From Taiwanofungus camphoratus (lineage: Eukaryota; Basidiomycota; Agaricomycetes; Polyporales; Taiwanofungaceae): DNA of 64,000 nucleotides. The DNA lies in contig CP021224.1 of NCBI GenBank assembly GCA_003999685.1, forward strand, positions 1,426,001 through 1,490,000, written 5' to 3'. The position numbers and the translations under genes are program-made. Of this stretch, positions 1 through 12,224 are shown piece after piece. The stretch's first letter is position 1. Every line of letters starts with the position of its first letter. The notes below the pieces were generated by a model. The model searched no databases. It was not told the origin of the DNA and saw nothing but the letters and a program-made list of their open reading frames with translations.

Positions 1-3000
1 ACCGAACAAGGTCGTCGTGTTTGCCCGCGCGACTTGCGATCTCAATAACCTCCACATAGTTCGACGGATCCCCTGCCTTGATATACGAGTCTGTAAAAGT
101 TGGATGTAAATCCGCAGGTCACGATAAGAATGATCCAACCGACTAACCAATGGCATCTTTGATTCTCAGACCGTCAAGCTGTGCCTTAGCCAATCTGCTC
201 CAAACCTCTGGCCTGTTGACCTTGACAGCGTATTCCACACCACGGTCTAACGAGACGATGTGTTCAACAAGGACATTGATGGCCATCGCATGTTGCTCAT
301 ACTTCTTGTAGATCAGGAACGCTTCTTCATAGAGACCATGATCAGTAGCGATCTTGGCAATTTCCGCAACGTCATAGTTCTTGAGCTTGTCAATGTATCC
401 CACGACTTTGCCCTTGTCGGCACGAATAGCCGTCAACATTAGCAAATTCTGGAGATTACGGTTGTCACTGAATGGCGATGGTTCGAGAATCAGTTTCTCT
501 AGGAGCTCAATTAACTCAATCGGGAGGTCAGCAGATAGGAAGGCTTTGACGGTGATCGAGACGTCATCAGGATCAGTAGACTCTGGAAGCGCAGTTGCAA
601 TGACCTAGATATCGACATAATAAGTACAGGTGCGTGGACGCTTCTCGCGGTCATACCTGGTCAATGAGCTGACGCCGGTGCATGTTGTCAGGTACAAGGA
701 CCTGTGCCCAAAGCTCCGGCTGACGACGCTTCACGAGATAGCGTGCCTGCTGCTTGAACATCGAGTTGTCATTAGTGATGGCGATGAGCTCGTCGTCGCA
801 TAATCCCTTCGCATACGCAATGTATGCCAAGTAAGGATCCCTCTTCTCACAGAATTTACCCACTACCAAAGGCTCGTAAAGCTGTACACCAAGTTATGAG
901 CACATGTGCTAACAGCGAGAAAGACATGACATACATTGTTTTCCTTCAGGAAGGCCTCAGGATTGTTATTTGAGTCGATGTAGATCTTCGCCAAGGCATT
1001 ATAGACTGCAGAATCTTGACTTCCTTGCTGGACACGGGCCTCGAGCCACGGAAGGATCAATTTTAACCTATTCCGGGCTTCCACCTCGTGAACAAGTTCA
1101 TCAATGGGGAAATTACCCGGGACAGAAGCCAGCAGTGACTTGATTGTCGTCTCGTCGCAATCAACATCGAGTAGACCACCAATGACCTGAGGAGTCCTGA
1201 CAGAGTTGACACGTTGAACATACACTTCGATGAAGTTTGTCAAGCCATTCTGATACAGATAGAGTACAAGGTCGTGTACGAAGTCGAAACGGTCGCAGAC
1301 GATGATGAGGGGTAACTGATCGGCAAGTTTCGCTTCCTTGAGGAAGTTCTTGACTTTCTCTGGATTGTAGAAATTGCTTTCTCGGCAAATGCGCTCGACC
1401 TCGCGGATTTGACCAGTCCGTGTTGCAGCCTGAATGTACTTGAAATGAACCTCAGGATCTTGGCTGAGATTAACAATAGAACCCAAGTAGTAATAGAGAC
1501 CTGAAAAGAATATCAGGACTTGATACATACTCGAAACATTGCGGCACTCACCCTCGAAGCTCTTGAACGACTCGAACATCTCGATCAATTTGACGGGGCC
1601 AAGAATATCTGAGTACTTCGTAGCAATTTGTATAACGACCTGTAGATTCTGCCTAATGTTGACTCGTAGCATCTCTTCCATGCATGCCATGGATTGCTCC
1701 GTTGTGAGGCGGCTGAAGTAGTTGACGAGCCACTATAAGATACTTAATCAGCAAAAAAAGTACAGAAAAAACAGATGCAACCATTTACATCTGCTGGGAA
1801 CGCGTTCGCGTGGACGATAACTCGTTTGATGTCCGCAATATCATCGTAGTGCTCAAGAGCCTGAACAAAAGCGGTTTCCTCAGGGACAGTAAATTACTTC
1901 AAGCATGATCACATACTCTCTGCAGCAAACCAGCCTTCTCGCAAAGATTAGCGATCCTTGGACGATCATAGTGGGTGAACATCTCGTTTCCGAGAATGGC
2001 ATCTGCGACTTGAGGGGCGTGAACGAGGTTCATCTCCAGAAGACGCGTCTGAAGGTGGCCCTGCTCCGGTTTATTGTCTTTAAGAGCATCGAGGAGAAAT
2101 GACGTTGCGGGCTGTATCATGTTCTGAGACATGAAAATATCTACCACCTTGAAGTGGATGTTATTCGCACGTATAGGAAGGAAATGACTATAGGATGCAT
2201 ACCCGCTCAACGTCGACAAGAGGCCCAGACTCGTCGTTAGCCAGCTGTGATGCGAACTCTGCACCCTTCTCAGGATTCGTTCGCATGATGTGCTGCAAGA
2301 GCCCAACGAAGTCCGGTTTGTAGCCGACCTTTTTAGCGTAGAGCACGATTTTGTCCGTCTGCCCTGTCTCTGCGAAACAAGCAATGACCTTGCTTGGTAC
2401 GTTCGCTCGGAGATACACACTGAGCGCGAGGGTCATGTCGTATAGCCTGACAATATCTCCAAGTTCCTCACTGCAAGTGAGCTGTATGCGACAAATTAAG
2501 TGACACAATTGAAGCACTATGAGTGATCTTGGACATACTTTGTTCTCTTTCAACCACTTCTCAAGCAACTGCTTTCTGCCCTGTTGTAATACAGGACGAG
2601 CAAGCTCGAGTGACTCGAAATGGTTTAATTCACCCTTCTCAAGCAAAATGCCAAAGTACTGAAGAATTGGTGAAAGACCGCCTGGCGGAGCTGGTGCAGA
2701 CTTGAACGATTCGATGACCTGCGCAGTACGAAGGATGCCCTGTGTTACGAAATGATATTAGCAAAAGCATTCAAAGACAGAGACAATAAATTTTGGTGTA
2801 CCCTTGGCGAGTTAGCAGCAATCTTAGCGGCCTCGCCAAACTGACCGCTCTGGAACAATTGCTGGTACTGCTTGATATACAAGTCATCCGCACCAGGAAG
2901 GTTCGCCCGACTAGCCAGCTTGAACGCGAGCCCGGTATTATTTAGGGTCGTCAAAATGTATGGAATGATTGTCTGTTCATCGACGTTCACACTCAGAACC

Positions 3001-4161
3001 TGACCCTTCTTGTTGACACCGATGATGCCATTCGTCGCCTCATGCTCGGCAGTGACGAACATGGTCTCACCAGAAATACGGTTCATGTATATGCATGCAC
3101 CAGACTCGAGGTCATACAAGTGGATAAAACCGTACTTCGTGACAAGGTACACGATGCCGTGCTTCTTCGACACCTGCATGGCAACAGGGAAATCATTGGT
3201 GGCCTCAGGTGGGAAATACACATCGACCGCTTTCTTTGTGAATGGGGGATCCGGCGCCTGGTGATCAATCTCGATTACATGAAGCTGAGCAAAAGTATAT
3301 GAGAATGTGTTCATGCCTGACTAGAGTCGGCACTTGCATACCTTAGCACCAGTCGCTGTGCGGACGGAGAAGGTGAACAGCTTGGTCGGCTTGTGATGTC
3401 CGTCCATCTTGAGCTCGCAGAAGGCAGCTGCGTGTCCCTCAATAGGCTGACTGACTCCCCGCTCCTTACTGAAAAGCTGAATGGAGCCCTTCACCTTGAA
3501 GGCAGATGGATTCGTTGTATTCCCCGAGATGCCAACCAAGACCAGCCATTTCTCGTCAGCTGAGGCACGGTAATTAATGATTTGGGCACCCATAAGTGTA
3601 GGGTGGCGGTCAAAGATCTTCTGCGGTGGTGATGTCGCGTCCGAAATTGTCCAGTGGTATACACCCGTGTCAGTGACCATACCCAGCGTTGTGTCCGAAA
3701 TCCATTTCCAGAAGACAACGTCCTCGTTGTTCACATGTGACTTGACCTTCTGCTTTATCTCAATGTTGAATATCTGTAATGTTCGGCCAGCTATGATCAA
3801 GGAGATGCGCATTCATGACTAGCAGCCCGACTTAATACTCGGATGCTCACCCTTCAACGCTAATATCTTCTGGTGGGGATGCATAACAGCGGAGTCCGCA
3901 GTAATTGGTCTACGTAGCACATTGTTGGCATCCGCAAGGTCAACAATAACGACTTGATTCTGTTCGCCAGTTTTCTCTCGTACACAAATAAAGTGATCGG
4001 ATTCGAGCGTCAAGGTCTGCGCGTCACAATATATCATGAGTACTCAGCAACTGTGCCAGTGAACTGCCTCAAAGTACCTGAAATGAGATGGAAGCGGGCT
4101 GTACTCCAATACTAGAGAGCTGAAGATGTTCACAGAAGGCGATAGGTTTTGAGATATCCAT
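1..4161 (-). CDS. CHC1: clathrin heavy chain (3' end outside window)
   Basis: Heavy chain of the clathrin triskelion, the coat of vesicles budding from the trans-Golgi, endosomes and plasma membrane. The start ATG at 4161 opens a short first exon beginning [15 protein letters not shown], followed by the seven-bladed beta-propeller (exons between about 4040 and 2745, with motifs such as VVFWKWISD and [11 protein letters not shown]) that binds adaptor peptides. The alpha-solenoid of clathrin heavy-chain repeats then fills 2750 to 1 (for example [23 protein letters not shown]-like text near 1400 and [20 protein letters not shown] near 190). At least ten short introns interrupt it. The family is about 1,680 residues long and I estimate that roughly the last 450-500 residues, the proximal leg and trimerisation region, lie beyond the left edge. 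No damage is seen. The identification is secure; individual exon edges are approximate. Confidence 0.96.
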
Positions 4162-4486
4162 CGTAACAGAAGATTTTGAGGACACGTCGAACCCGTCGAG
4201 AGCTCCGTCCTATAGCGGACGTGGTTGTGCGTAGTAAGTAAGGGAAATTCGGTTTACGTGTGTTTGCTACGACCAAGTCCCCTTTCGGCAACAACGTAAT
4301 AGAAATTGGTTATACCTCTCTAACTTCTCACAAGCTGCTACTCATGTTTGTCGCACCCGTTTTCATTCCTGTTACCCTTCGCCCATTACATCGCCAGAGC
4401 TGCTTATCATATAATATACATGCGGTGAGGCGGAGATCCCTGCAACACCAGGACATGAAACGCCGTAGACCATCAGACCCTCAATC
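4162..4486. promoter_or_regulatory. clathrin promoter / Any1 3' end spacer
   Basis: This 325-bp spacer lies between two genes read leftwards, so it must hold the end of the Any1-like transcript and the promoter of the clathrin gene. I see no clear TATA box or other distinct motif. The assignment is by position only. Confidence 0.35.
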
Positions 4487-5604
4487 TACTCCTCAGCCAA
4501 TGCCAAAGCTTGCTCGAGATCATCCTCTTCTACTAATGCAGCGGTAGGGATAGCGTTGCCGAAGTATAGGCGTTGAAAGACTATCGCTGGTATGAAATGA
4601 CATCGCTAAGCAGCCGACACGAGCGGTCAAAGGAGCGTGGCGTACCGCAGTCGATCGACAATTGGAATATTGAGCAGATTTTAAACTGCAAGGGAGAACC
4701 CTGGATAAAGAAATATACGGACCTGGTACTAACGCTTTAGGGATGAACTTTGATCAACAAATGGACTCACTTAAAAGCATCTCCACCGAACCATCCGAGG
4801 AGAGTTGACATCCTGAAACCATATAGCGAGCGCTGTTTGTGATTACTACATTGAAAATGCTTAAGTGAATACGTATTCAGACAACTGATTGCAAACCTGA
4901 TGAGCTGAGGTATTGGTAGTGTGCTCTCCAGACCCAAGGCGACAAATCCGAGTATTGACACAAAAATGGTTGAGCGTCCAAAAATCAAGAACAAGATCGC
5001 TTGGCAGATTCTGTGGTTGTATGAGAATCAATGCAAGCGTTATATTGACACTGTACGCCTACATGAATCCTGCGAGAAATTCGATGTACTGGGTGTAGTT
5101 CGGCCATTGCCAGAATGCTAAGGGTCGCGTTGAGGCGCCTATGTTCTCAGGGCTCGTATGTGGACGGTAACGTATACAGATATACAGCAGAGCTAGCTGA
5201 GAATCACAAAAGCCTCAACACGACGCTGCACGGGAAGAGGAGCATCCTCACCTGAGCTAAGATCATAAATAAGGACTGAAACAGAAGCGCAAACTCGAAT
5301 CGGTCCCCCAGCCAGAAGAAACAACGAGTTATGTTCGCCAACAGCCTAGAGATCAGCCAATCAGAATTCAACCAATGGGGTTAAGTAGAGGTTCGCACAG
5401 TATAGCGCATACATCACGCGAAAATCCTGTTGAGTCTCTTAAAGTAATGGGAGACTGTCGCGTGAGTGCACATTACAAGCCCTATTGAAACTCAAGTTGA
5501 ACATACTGTTTACGAACGATGGAATAAGCTTGATCGGCGTAGACAAGCGGAGGGCCCACCGCCATGCCTACGGAGGCCAGCGTCGAGAGCCAGGCTGGAA
5601 TCAT
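4487..5604 (-). CDS. ANY1: PQ-loop membrane protein, Any1/SLC66A2-like
   Basis: Small PQ-loop transporter-fold protein of the SLC66A2 (PQLC1) group; yeast Any1/Cfs1, its counterpart, acts in endosomes and Golgi and offsets loss of phospholipid flippases. The start MIPAWLSTLASVGM at 5604 is followed by about six short exons. Spliced pieces match the family in order: a first PQ-loop ending GFSRDVCAILLLANITRCFF, then FEFALLFQSLFMILAQ, a loop with PLAFWQWPNYTQYIEFLAG, and the second PQ-loop LESTLPIPQLI followed by SLYGFRMSTLLGWFGGDAFK. The last exon ends EDDLEQALALAEE with the stop at 4487. About 260 residues, normal for the family, with several hydrophobic spans and no signal peptide needed. Exon joins were inferred from GT/AG signals and conserved text; the join after the first exon (acceptor near 5433) is the least certain. 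Confidence 0.85.
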
Positions 5605-5777
5605 GGTGGCAACCCGGCAGTAAACGGTGGAAATCGAATGGGATGCGTCACTGGCACAGCTTGCCGCTCGGACTCCGTACGATCAGACAAGGCGCTACGC
5701 ATCTACTTATTGCCGTTTGCAGTATTTAGCACGCGCGGCGCATTCTGCTCTTGACAGTCAGGAGAGATGTGTACGTA

Positions 5778-6008
5778 GAGACCGGAACACCCTACATAGG
5801 GGGTGATCCTTGAAGCCCTGGATGAGGGCTATTGAGCACCATAGTGGTATGTGGTGATTTTGTTGACACTTTTTGGGCCTTCCCCTGTAGGCAAAAAAAA
5901 CTGTCTAGAGACAAGGATGTACTTTATAAAATGATCTATTATATCGTAGGGGTGGGTTTGCATGTCAGAGGCTTCAAAAATCACCCCTATGTAGGGTGTT
6001 CCAGTCTC
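5778..6008. mobile_element. MITE-like inverted-repeat element
   Basis: A non-coding element of about 230 bp has two inverted arms of roughly 38 bp. The left arm (5778-5815) contains GGAACACCCTACATAGGG and the right arm (5971-6008) contains its reverse complement, with few mismatches. The core (5830-5960) has no open frame of interest and is AT-rich. Arms this similar around a short core are typical of a miniature inverted-repeat transposable element. I could not settle a target-site duplication, so the exact ends and the superfamily are open. Confidence 0.7.
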
Positions 6009-6178
6009 GACAGGTATATCCGCCCATCATAACATCACATAGAAACTAATGTAACTCCTCTCTAAACAGAACAGAACCATGATCATCTACTCAAAGACAG
6101 ACAGTGAGGTCCATGTGGAAAGAAAAAACAGTGGCTGCTCGTGGAATGCTGCCCATATCTCATAAGTCTGGCGTACAC

Positions 6179-9100
6179 TCAGCAAGCGGGTACCGTCAAG
6201 GGGATCTTGACAGTTTTCTGAATTTAACAGGCGAAATAAAAATCAACATCGAGGTCAGACCAGACAGAAGAGAGACCGTCGGCGCATAACTCACCGCGAG
6301 GCCCTAAACACCAACAGCAGCATGTTAGCTGCACATGCATCAAAGAATTGGACCCAGGCTCACCGAAAGACTCGTCTCCTTGTATTTTACACTCATGTCT
6401 ACTGCAGTCAAGCGCATGGCCTCTATCGCCTCATCTAACGAGACGCTATACACGTTTTGACTCGCCATTGACAGTTGCGCCGCTGTCACAGCTTTCACAG
6501 CTACAAAAGGACATACTTGTGAGACGGGAAGCTGACGACTACGTCCGCTTTAATTCTTACCTCCCAAACTGTTGCGTTCCTAAAGAGGCGATCGTCAGCT
6601 CGTGAACCTAGCATAAGTCACGAGGAAAGCCGTACTATACAAGGGACTTGCACAAGACCATCGATAGGATCGCATGTCAAACCCAGGTTGTGTTCTGATT
6701 CCGGTAAACAACTTCAGCTGACCTAGGACAATAGCTCAACAAGATATAATACCAATGCCAATTTCAGCTGCCTGAGAATGATGTCAGCACGGTTTATGGT
6801 AGGAAACTCGTGTCAAAAAAAGACTTCCCTGGAGCACAGTCTCTGGATCGGCTAACCGTGCTAGATTAGTGATACGTCAACGTTGCGGAAATTATGGGCT
6901 TACCACCCATACAAGCCGCAAAGCCTGCGCTCGCCATGGAGCATGCAACTGCCGCACAAGATGTCTTCCTTGAGTAACCTGACCATGAACGGAATCTTGC
7001 ACCCATACCTCCCACTTCGGCCTGACACCCTCCCTCCGCTGCAGAGATAGTGCTTCCCCGTTTGAAGAGCATTCCAATTGCCTTTCCACGCCGCGTGAGT
7101 CATGATGATCGACCTGAAGGAACCCGCGCCCGTAACTCACAGCGGCAGTCAACAGAAATGTGGTGACAGATTTTTCTGGATCGTCGCTTACAAACTAACC
7201 CAGCATTCAGTACGAGTATCAGATCGTTCATGCAAAATCATCATATTGGCATACCTCTACGATATACTTCAGTACGGCAGGAATGACGCCTGCCGCACCG
7301 TTCGTCGGAGACGTGACGATGCGGCCGCCGCTTGCATTAACTTCATTCACCGCAATAGCATAACAAGACAAGAAGTCCATCGCAGGTATCATCGTTTTTC
7401 GCTGTACGTCAGCGTCAGCCCAGTGGGGCAAAAGAAAATTGGAATATGAACCTACAGGAGGTACAGGTAAAATCGGGTGCTCAAGGGACCCGACCACCCG
7501 CGTAGCACGCGCCGCTGATGGTTTCCCTCCTTTATGGTTGTCCGAGTAAGAAGCATTATCAAATTCGGCAGATTCCTGCATGGCGGGCATCCTGCCTCCA
7601 GGCGCATTGATACTCCCGGCGGACACAGATCCCGCGCCAATCGCAGGAAGAGTAGGGGAGACAAGTCCTGGGTAGAAGCTGGACGCAAATCAATTGCTTG
7701 ATATTGAGGTGCGAGCGAAGTTACCCTCTCATCAAACGACGATATAGCATGGGAGCACGTCGCCGAAGACCCAACCGTCCTGGGAGCTTCTCCTCAGCTG
7801 AGGAGACACCCATTCGAATACAATCGTCCATGACGCCCCATATTCGCATCAACTGCATGGGCTCATCAATATCAGTTTCCCTTAATTTGGTGGTGACACG
7901 TGAGAACCAACCTTTTGATCAATCTCTTCATGTGAGTAACCAAAGTGTAGCTCATTGTCATAAACAATTTGAGCAATGGTCATCTATAGTATAGCGTAAG
8001 TGGTCCCCAAGAATGACAGGAACGAGGTAGATGTGCACACATTATGCTTTTTTGTGAGGGCCAATAGGCTGTCTCCAGACTATTGCGACTATGCATGAGT
8101 CTTACAATTACTCAGGTTCGTGGACCAGACGTACAGCGAATGGATATGGTGGTTGACAAGGATCCAGAGCTTGAGGCTGTTCTCCTACAGCAGGCTCGGA
8201 GTGGTGCGTCTGGTGTAGCCGTGCGCCGTGTACTGCACTCTTGTCCACGCCTTTGTAAAATAAGTTCTCGTCCGCTAATCACAAGGTAATTCAGTAGTTC
8301 AATGATACGCAACTTCAGAAACCTGCCTTTTGTCTTATCGTTGACTACGAAACCACCCCCAACGCTACAGAGCGCTCTCATGAAAATGATTACCCGCCTT
8401 CTGGGGCTCGACCTACCTGAAGTACTCATTCGTAGCAAGCAAATCGCCGTCATGTCCGAAAACGGAGAAGCGCATCCCATTCGGATGTGTCTTGAGTACC
8501 TGGTCCCAGCGCCACAACATGTCGCGGTCCATGTCATATGTAATGCGGTGCTTCCCACCAAGCATGAGCGTTTTGTTTTCGAGAATTGAGGCATACCTTG
8601 AGGGAATGGTGCCAGTATCGATTGTCTCGGGGTCAGAGCCTATATGGAGCGCGAAATGCTATGTCAGCAGCCATGTTCATACTATGAGTAGGAAGCATGG
8701 GACCTTCTAGCCCGAGAAGAATAGCTTGCGGCGTATGATGGCTGTGAAAAACTAATCACTTCAGCACGTTTGGAAAAGGGGGGCATGCAAACCCTTTGCC
8801 TGTGACAGTTGACTAAGCGTTAAAAACCAATGTATTCTGTTGACAATGACAAATAAAATGACCTGTTGCAGCTAACGATCCATAACTATCATGTCCTTGT
8901 AAGTGATGCGAGATAGAAATGTGGCCATATGGAGTAAGGGACTCACAGAGTGATTTTGACAGTCTTGATCTAGACCGCATTGAGTCAATGAAGACCAGAA
9001 GAATGGAGCCTACAAAAGCAAGTCCCACCTTCTCTAACAGGCCCAACTCAACAAGATCGGTGATGAAAATTTTACCTGCTCGCATGGGTCCCACTGTATG

Positions 9101-9527
9101 CGAGGAGCTTGGTCCAACTACATGTCACGTCAATCAGACCCTTAGTTGCATACTCTCTGCACCCACGAGCCATCTCCTCGTGGATCCCCTTATCCCAAAT
9201 GTCGCCACAGAAACAATTTAACGTACCTCCAATACTAAACAAATCGAATGCCGAAATTACAGCATGCTCGCTCTGCTGCTCATGGAGCCCCACAGAGTTA
9301 GACTCATGTGAAGGCAACGCATCTAGGTCGGCCTCGTCCTCTTTCGCTTGCCGCGCGACTGTATTGGTAGGATTCTTACGACACCTCGAGGTCGAGAATA
9401 AGCGAACACTCGGGTTGCCCCGAAGACGGTGTGAGGTCGTACGCGGGGCGGACGAAGACTTGGAAGGCGGAGCCACGGAAGAACGTAAGTGCGTTCTGGT
9501 ACTGGTGCGACGTACGGCGGCAAGCAT
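6179..9527 (-). CDS. L-serine dehydratase, iron-sulfur (bacterial-type) single chain
   Basis: Converts L-serine to pyruvate and ammonia using a [4Fe-4S] cluster, unlike the PLP-dependent eukaryotic enzymes. The beta-type domain is first: FDLFSIG joined to [15 protein letters not shown], the family signature, across the intron near 9110-9232, then [12 protein letters not shown] near 8720. The alpha-type domain follows with [20 protein letters not shown] (about 7300-7350), [25 protein letters not shown] (about 6910-7060) with cluster cysteines, and [20 protein letters not shown] (about 6650-6700). The first about 50 residues are rich in Arg, Ser and Thr and poor in acids, so a mitochondrial leader is likely. 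The C-terminus is built from an exon ending KYKETSL, a 9-nt microexon (6295-6303) and a last exon ending PLTVPAC, stop at 6179. Many introns. The enzyme call is strong and the exon count approximate. Confidence 0.9.
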
Positions 9528-9872
9528 GCCTATGAGGTTTCCGATGACAAGCTTTCAGGAAAAGTCCCTGTTCTCTAGTAAGTCTACGACTTCACAGAAC
9601 AACGAAAGCAAGAGAGCCTGGTGCGGAAGTTTTTATCTCGGAGGCGGTAAATGAAACGGACATACGTAACCCTATAATCGGTTCATAACACGTGATCGCG
9701 ATCTTGTTTCCGCTCATTTCATTGGCTGGGCACGCCGCTGTGCGATGGAAAAAATCCTGTCCCGCTTCTGCCCCGCGCTCACTGCAAGTTACATTCTTGA
9801 CTTCCGTCATCATTGCAGAACATATGTCTTCAGAGACAATACGAAAGATTGTTCTACACGTATTCTCCAACT
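9528..9872. promoter_or_regulatory. divergent promoter region
   Basis: About 345 bp separate the start of the serine dehydratase (minus) from the likely start of the SET gene (plus), so both promoters must share it. An in-frame upstream ATG for the SET gene at 9813 would shorten it. No clear TATA box is seen. Confidence 0.35.
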
Positions 9873-11338
9873 ATGAACATTTTGAGCTCATCCCGACCGC
9901 ACCTTAGTAACGTTAGCCCTCCACTCCGCGTCGAAACCGACCCCCATGCGGGACGCACGTACCACGCCACTCGTTCCATTCTAGCAGGAAGTAACGTCCT
10001 TGAGGCCTCCACACCATATGCATACACGATCTGGAAGCAATTCAGGAACGAGGTCTGTGCAGAATGTTGGCGGTATGAGGGCGGTCGGCGGGGTTTCCTG
10101 ACCCTCCGAGATGACGAAGGGCTTAATCTCAAAGGTGACCCATCTGAGACCTTCGTTGGAGACAATCAAAGGCAGGTGAAAAGGCAGGTGAAAACAGGTG
10201 CAGGGCTTTGGTTTTGCGGAGAGTGCTGTCGGTCGGCTTGGATTGCGCGAGAGGGCATTGACACGCTAGGCCTCTTCAGATCTCTTGAGGAAGCGCGTCG
10301 CAAGAAAGGCAAAGCTAAAGAAGGTGTTGCGGCCGACCCAGACGTGAAATCAAAAGTGACTGAAGAAGTGATCGAGCGCGCGTGGGGCGCCATACGAGAA
10401 AAGGAGAGCATACCAAAGCAGGTAAAGAAATGGAAAGAGATCCATCTAGACGACTTCGAGACAGATATGGCCAGATACGTCCTGCTTGCGCTCGTCCACC
10501 TTTACAGGGAGCGACAAAGGCAGACAAGAATGGATTCGCTGTCTCATGCAGCCCCTGTATTTGAAACGTACAACACAGACGGAATACTTGGACATAATAG
10601 AGATAAACTAGAGTTTGGGGGCGCAACATGGAACTGCTTCGCGTCACTGCAGTCGAATGAACTTCATCATATCAGGACATATCCCGAACTCCTCGAAAAC
10701 CAGATCAGGATCTATCAGGTGTTGAAGGGGCGCTTCACAGTGGGAGCTGCAAGTGACCAAGGCAGGTTCGGTCCGAATACTAGATACGGCCAATCAGGAA
10801 TAGTGCAGAGGGATGCCGGAGGCAAGCATCAGGACAGAAGCGTGCAGATAGGTCAAGAAGGTGCGGGAGAAGCATGCGAAGCGTTTCGGGGTTTAGAAAG
10901 CGTCATCACCATCGCCAACGTCCGCATCGCATTGAGCGTCGACCCAGGGAATTCGTTCGGGATATGGGAGGTACCTCTGACAGATGAAAGCGAGTGTCTT
11001 GGGTTTGCCGTATATCCGATACTCTCTTTCTTCAATCACCGTGAGTGCCAGGACCCACCTGTGTTGCGCGATGATTGGCAATTCGACGAACGTGCCTCCT
11101 TCGAGCGCGGATTGACTACCTTTCAAATGCAGATTGCTCTCCGAATGTGGGCAAGGCTCGTGATGGACGTGGTTTGCGGTTCGCGGTCAACCAACCAGTG
11201 AAGGCAGGCGAAGAGCTCTGTATCAGCTACGGGCACGTCGAGACGATGGAATGGAAGGCACGTAGGAAAGAATTGCTTGAAGGATGGTTTTTCGAATGTC
11301 GGTGCAGCCGATGCATAGCGGACACGACATCAGGCTGA
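9873..11338 (+). CDS. SMYD-type SET domain protein
   Basis: Probable protein lysine methyltransferase of the SMYD layout, in which a zinc-binding insert splits the SET domain. The N-terminal SET part (RSILAGSNVLEASTPYAYT, about 9980-10030) leads into cysteines CAEC and FCGECC (about 10060-10240), a MYND-like insert. The C-terminal SET part has YPILSFFNH joined over a 92-bp intron (11041-11132) to HCSPNVGKARDGRGLRF, the NHxCxPN cofactor motif, then EELCISYGH and post-SET cysteines FECRCSRC. Stop at 11336-11338, about 460 residues. A tandem 12-bp repeat at 10170-10193 adds RQVK twice between the zinc cysteines. The start is chosen at MNILSSSRPHL (9873); MQNICLQ at 9813 is an alternative. The substrate cannot be told from sequence, so it may act on histones or on other proteins. 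Confidence 0.8.
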
Positions 11339-12224
11339 GGGGGGGGCAGGATTGGTGGAAAACGGAATACAGCACAGGCGAGTTAATATAGCACAAAGAA
11401 GTAGATGTTGTTGCCATGTCAGGCTCCCATCCAGCCTGGTGATCTTCCCATATTCATCCTGGGCGTTCTGTAGCTGTGGCAACTGAGCTGGTAGTCCGGT
11501 CTTGTGACAAGTTTGTCTTCTCCTGCGTGAAAGCATTACACCCGAAACGAGGTGGTCTTCGCAAAGGCCATCAGAACCATATAGAACGCACCATGGCCAC
11601 CGAAAGGGTGTTAATGTGGAACAGGTAGACCACGCAGCGTTCGCGACAAGGCACTTGTCGGACCCGCTGCGAGCATATGTATGTTCTCGAGGATCCAAAA
11701 CGGAACAAGCTAGAGAGAAAGGTAGTTTGACCGTTGAAAGAATGAAAGTAACATTTAACAGCGAATGCTCATAAATGCCCTCTGTAAACGCCGTCTAAGA
11801 ACTCAACATCCCGCAGTCTTATTGAGAAATCATTACAAGATAAGTGATGCAGAGAAGGCAATAGTGCTAGTGACGGCGGACTTAGCGGCGTTGCAACTTG
11901 CTGCAGATGGACGACGGGGAGACGTGAATTTGGCGGGGATTTGGCGGGGGGCCATACGGTGGCTCGCGAAGTCGAAGCCCTCTTTGATTGTACTCTGCTC
12001 TGCCCAAGCTATACCACTTCTCCATTTCTTTGTCCTTCATCTAGTCCTACGCATATTTTCAACGAAATAGATTCACAGGCAAGGACCGGTGCAAAAATTC
12101 TCGAAAAGGTATCATTGGAATTCTCCGGCTGCAGATTTGGCGGTTTGTCGAACCAGCCGAACCGCTGTGCTAGCTCAATATCGACCTCTATAGGACTTTG
12201 ACGCACAGCTGCTCGCCATCCCTC
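11339..12224. other. intergenic stretch, no gene seen
   Basis: This 886-bp stretch between two plus-strand genes holds only short unrelated open frames. It should contain the 3' end of the SET gene and the promoter of the Bem3-like gene. A G-run (11339-11346) and GGCGGGG-type tracts near 11930-11950 are the only compositional oddities. Confidence 0.5.
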
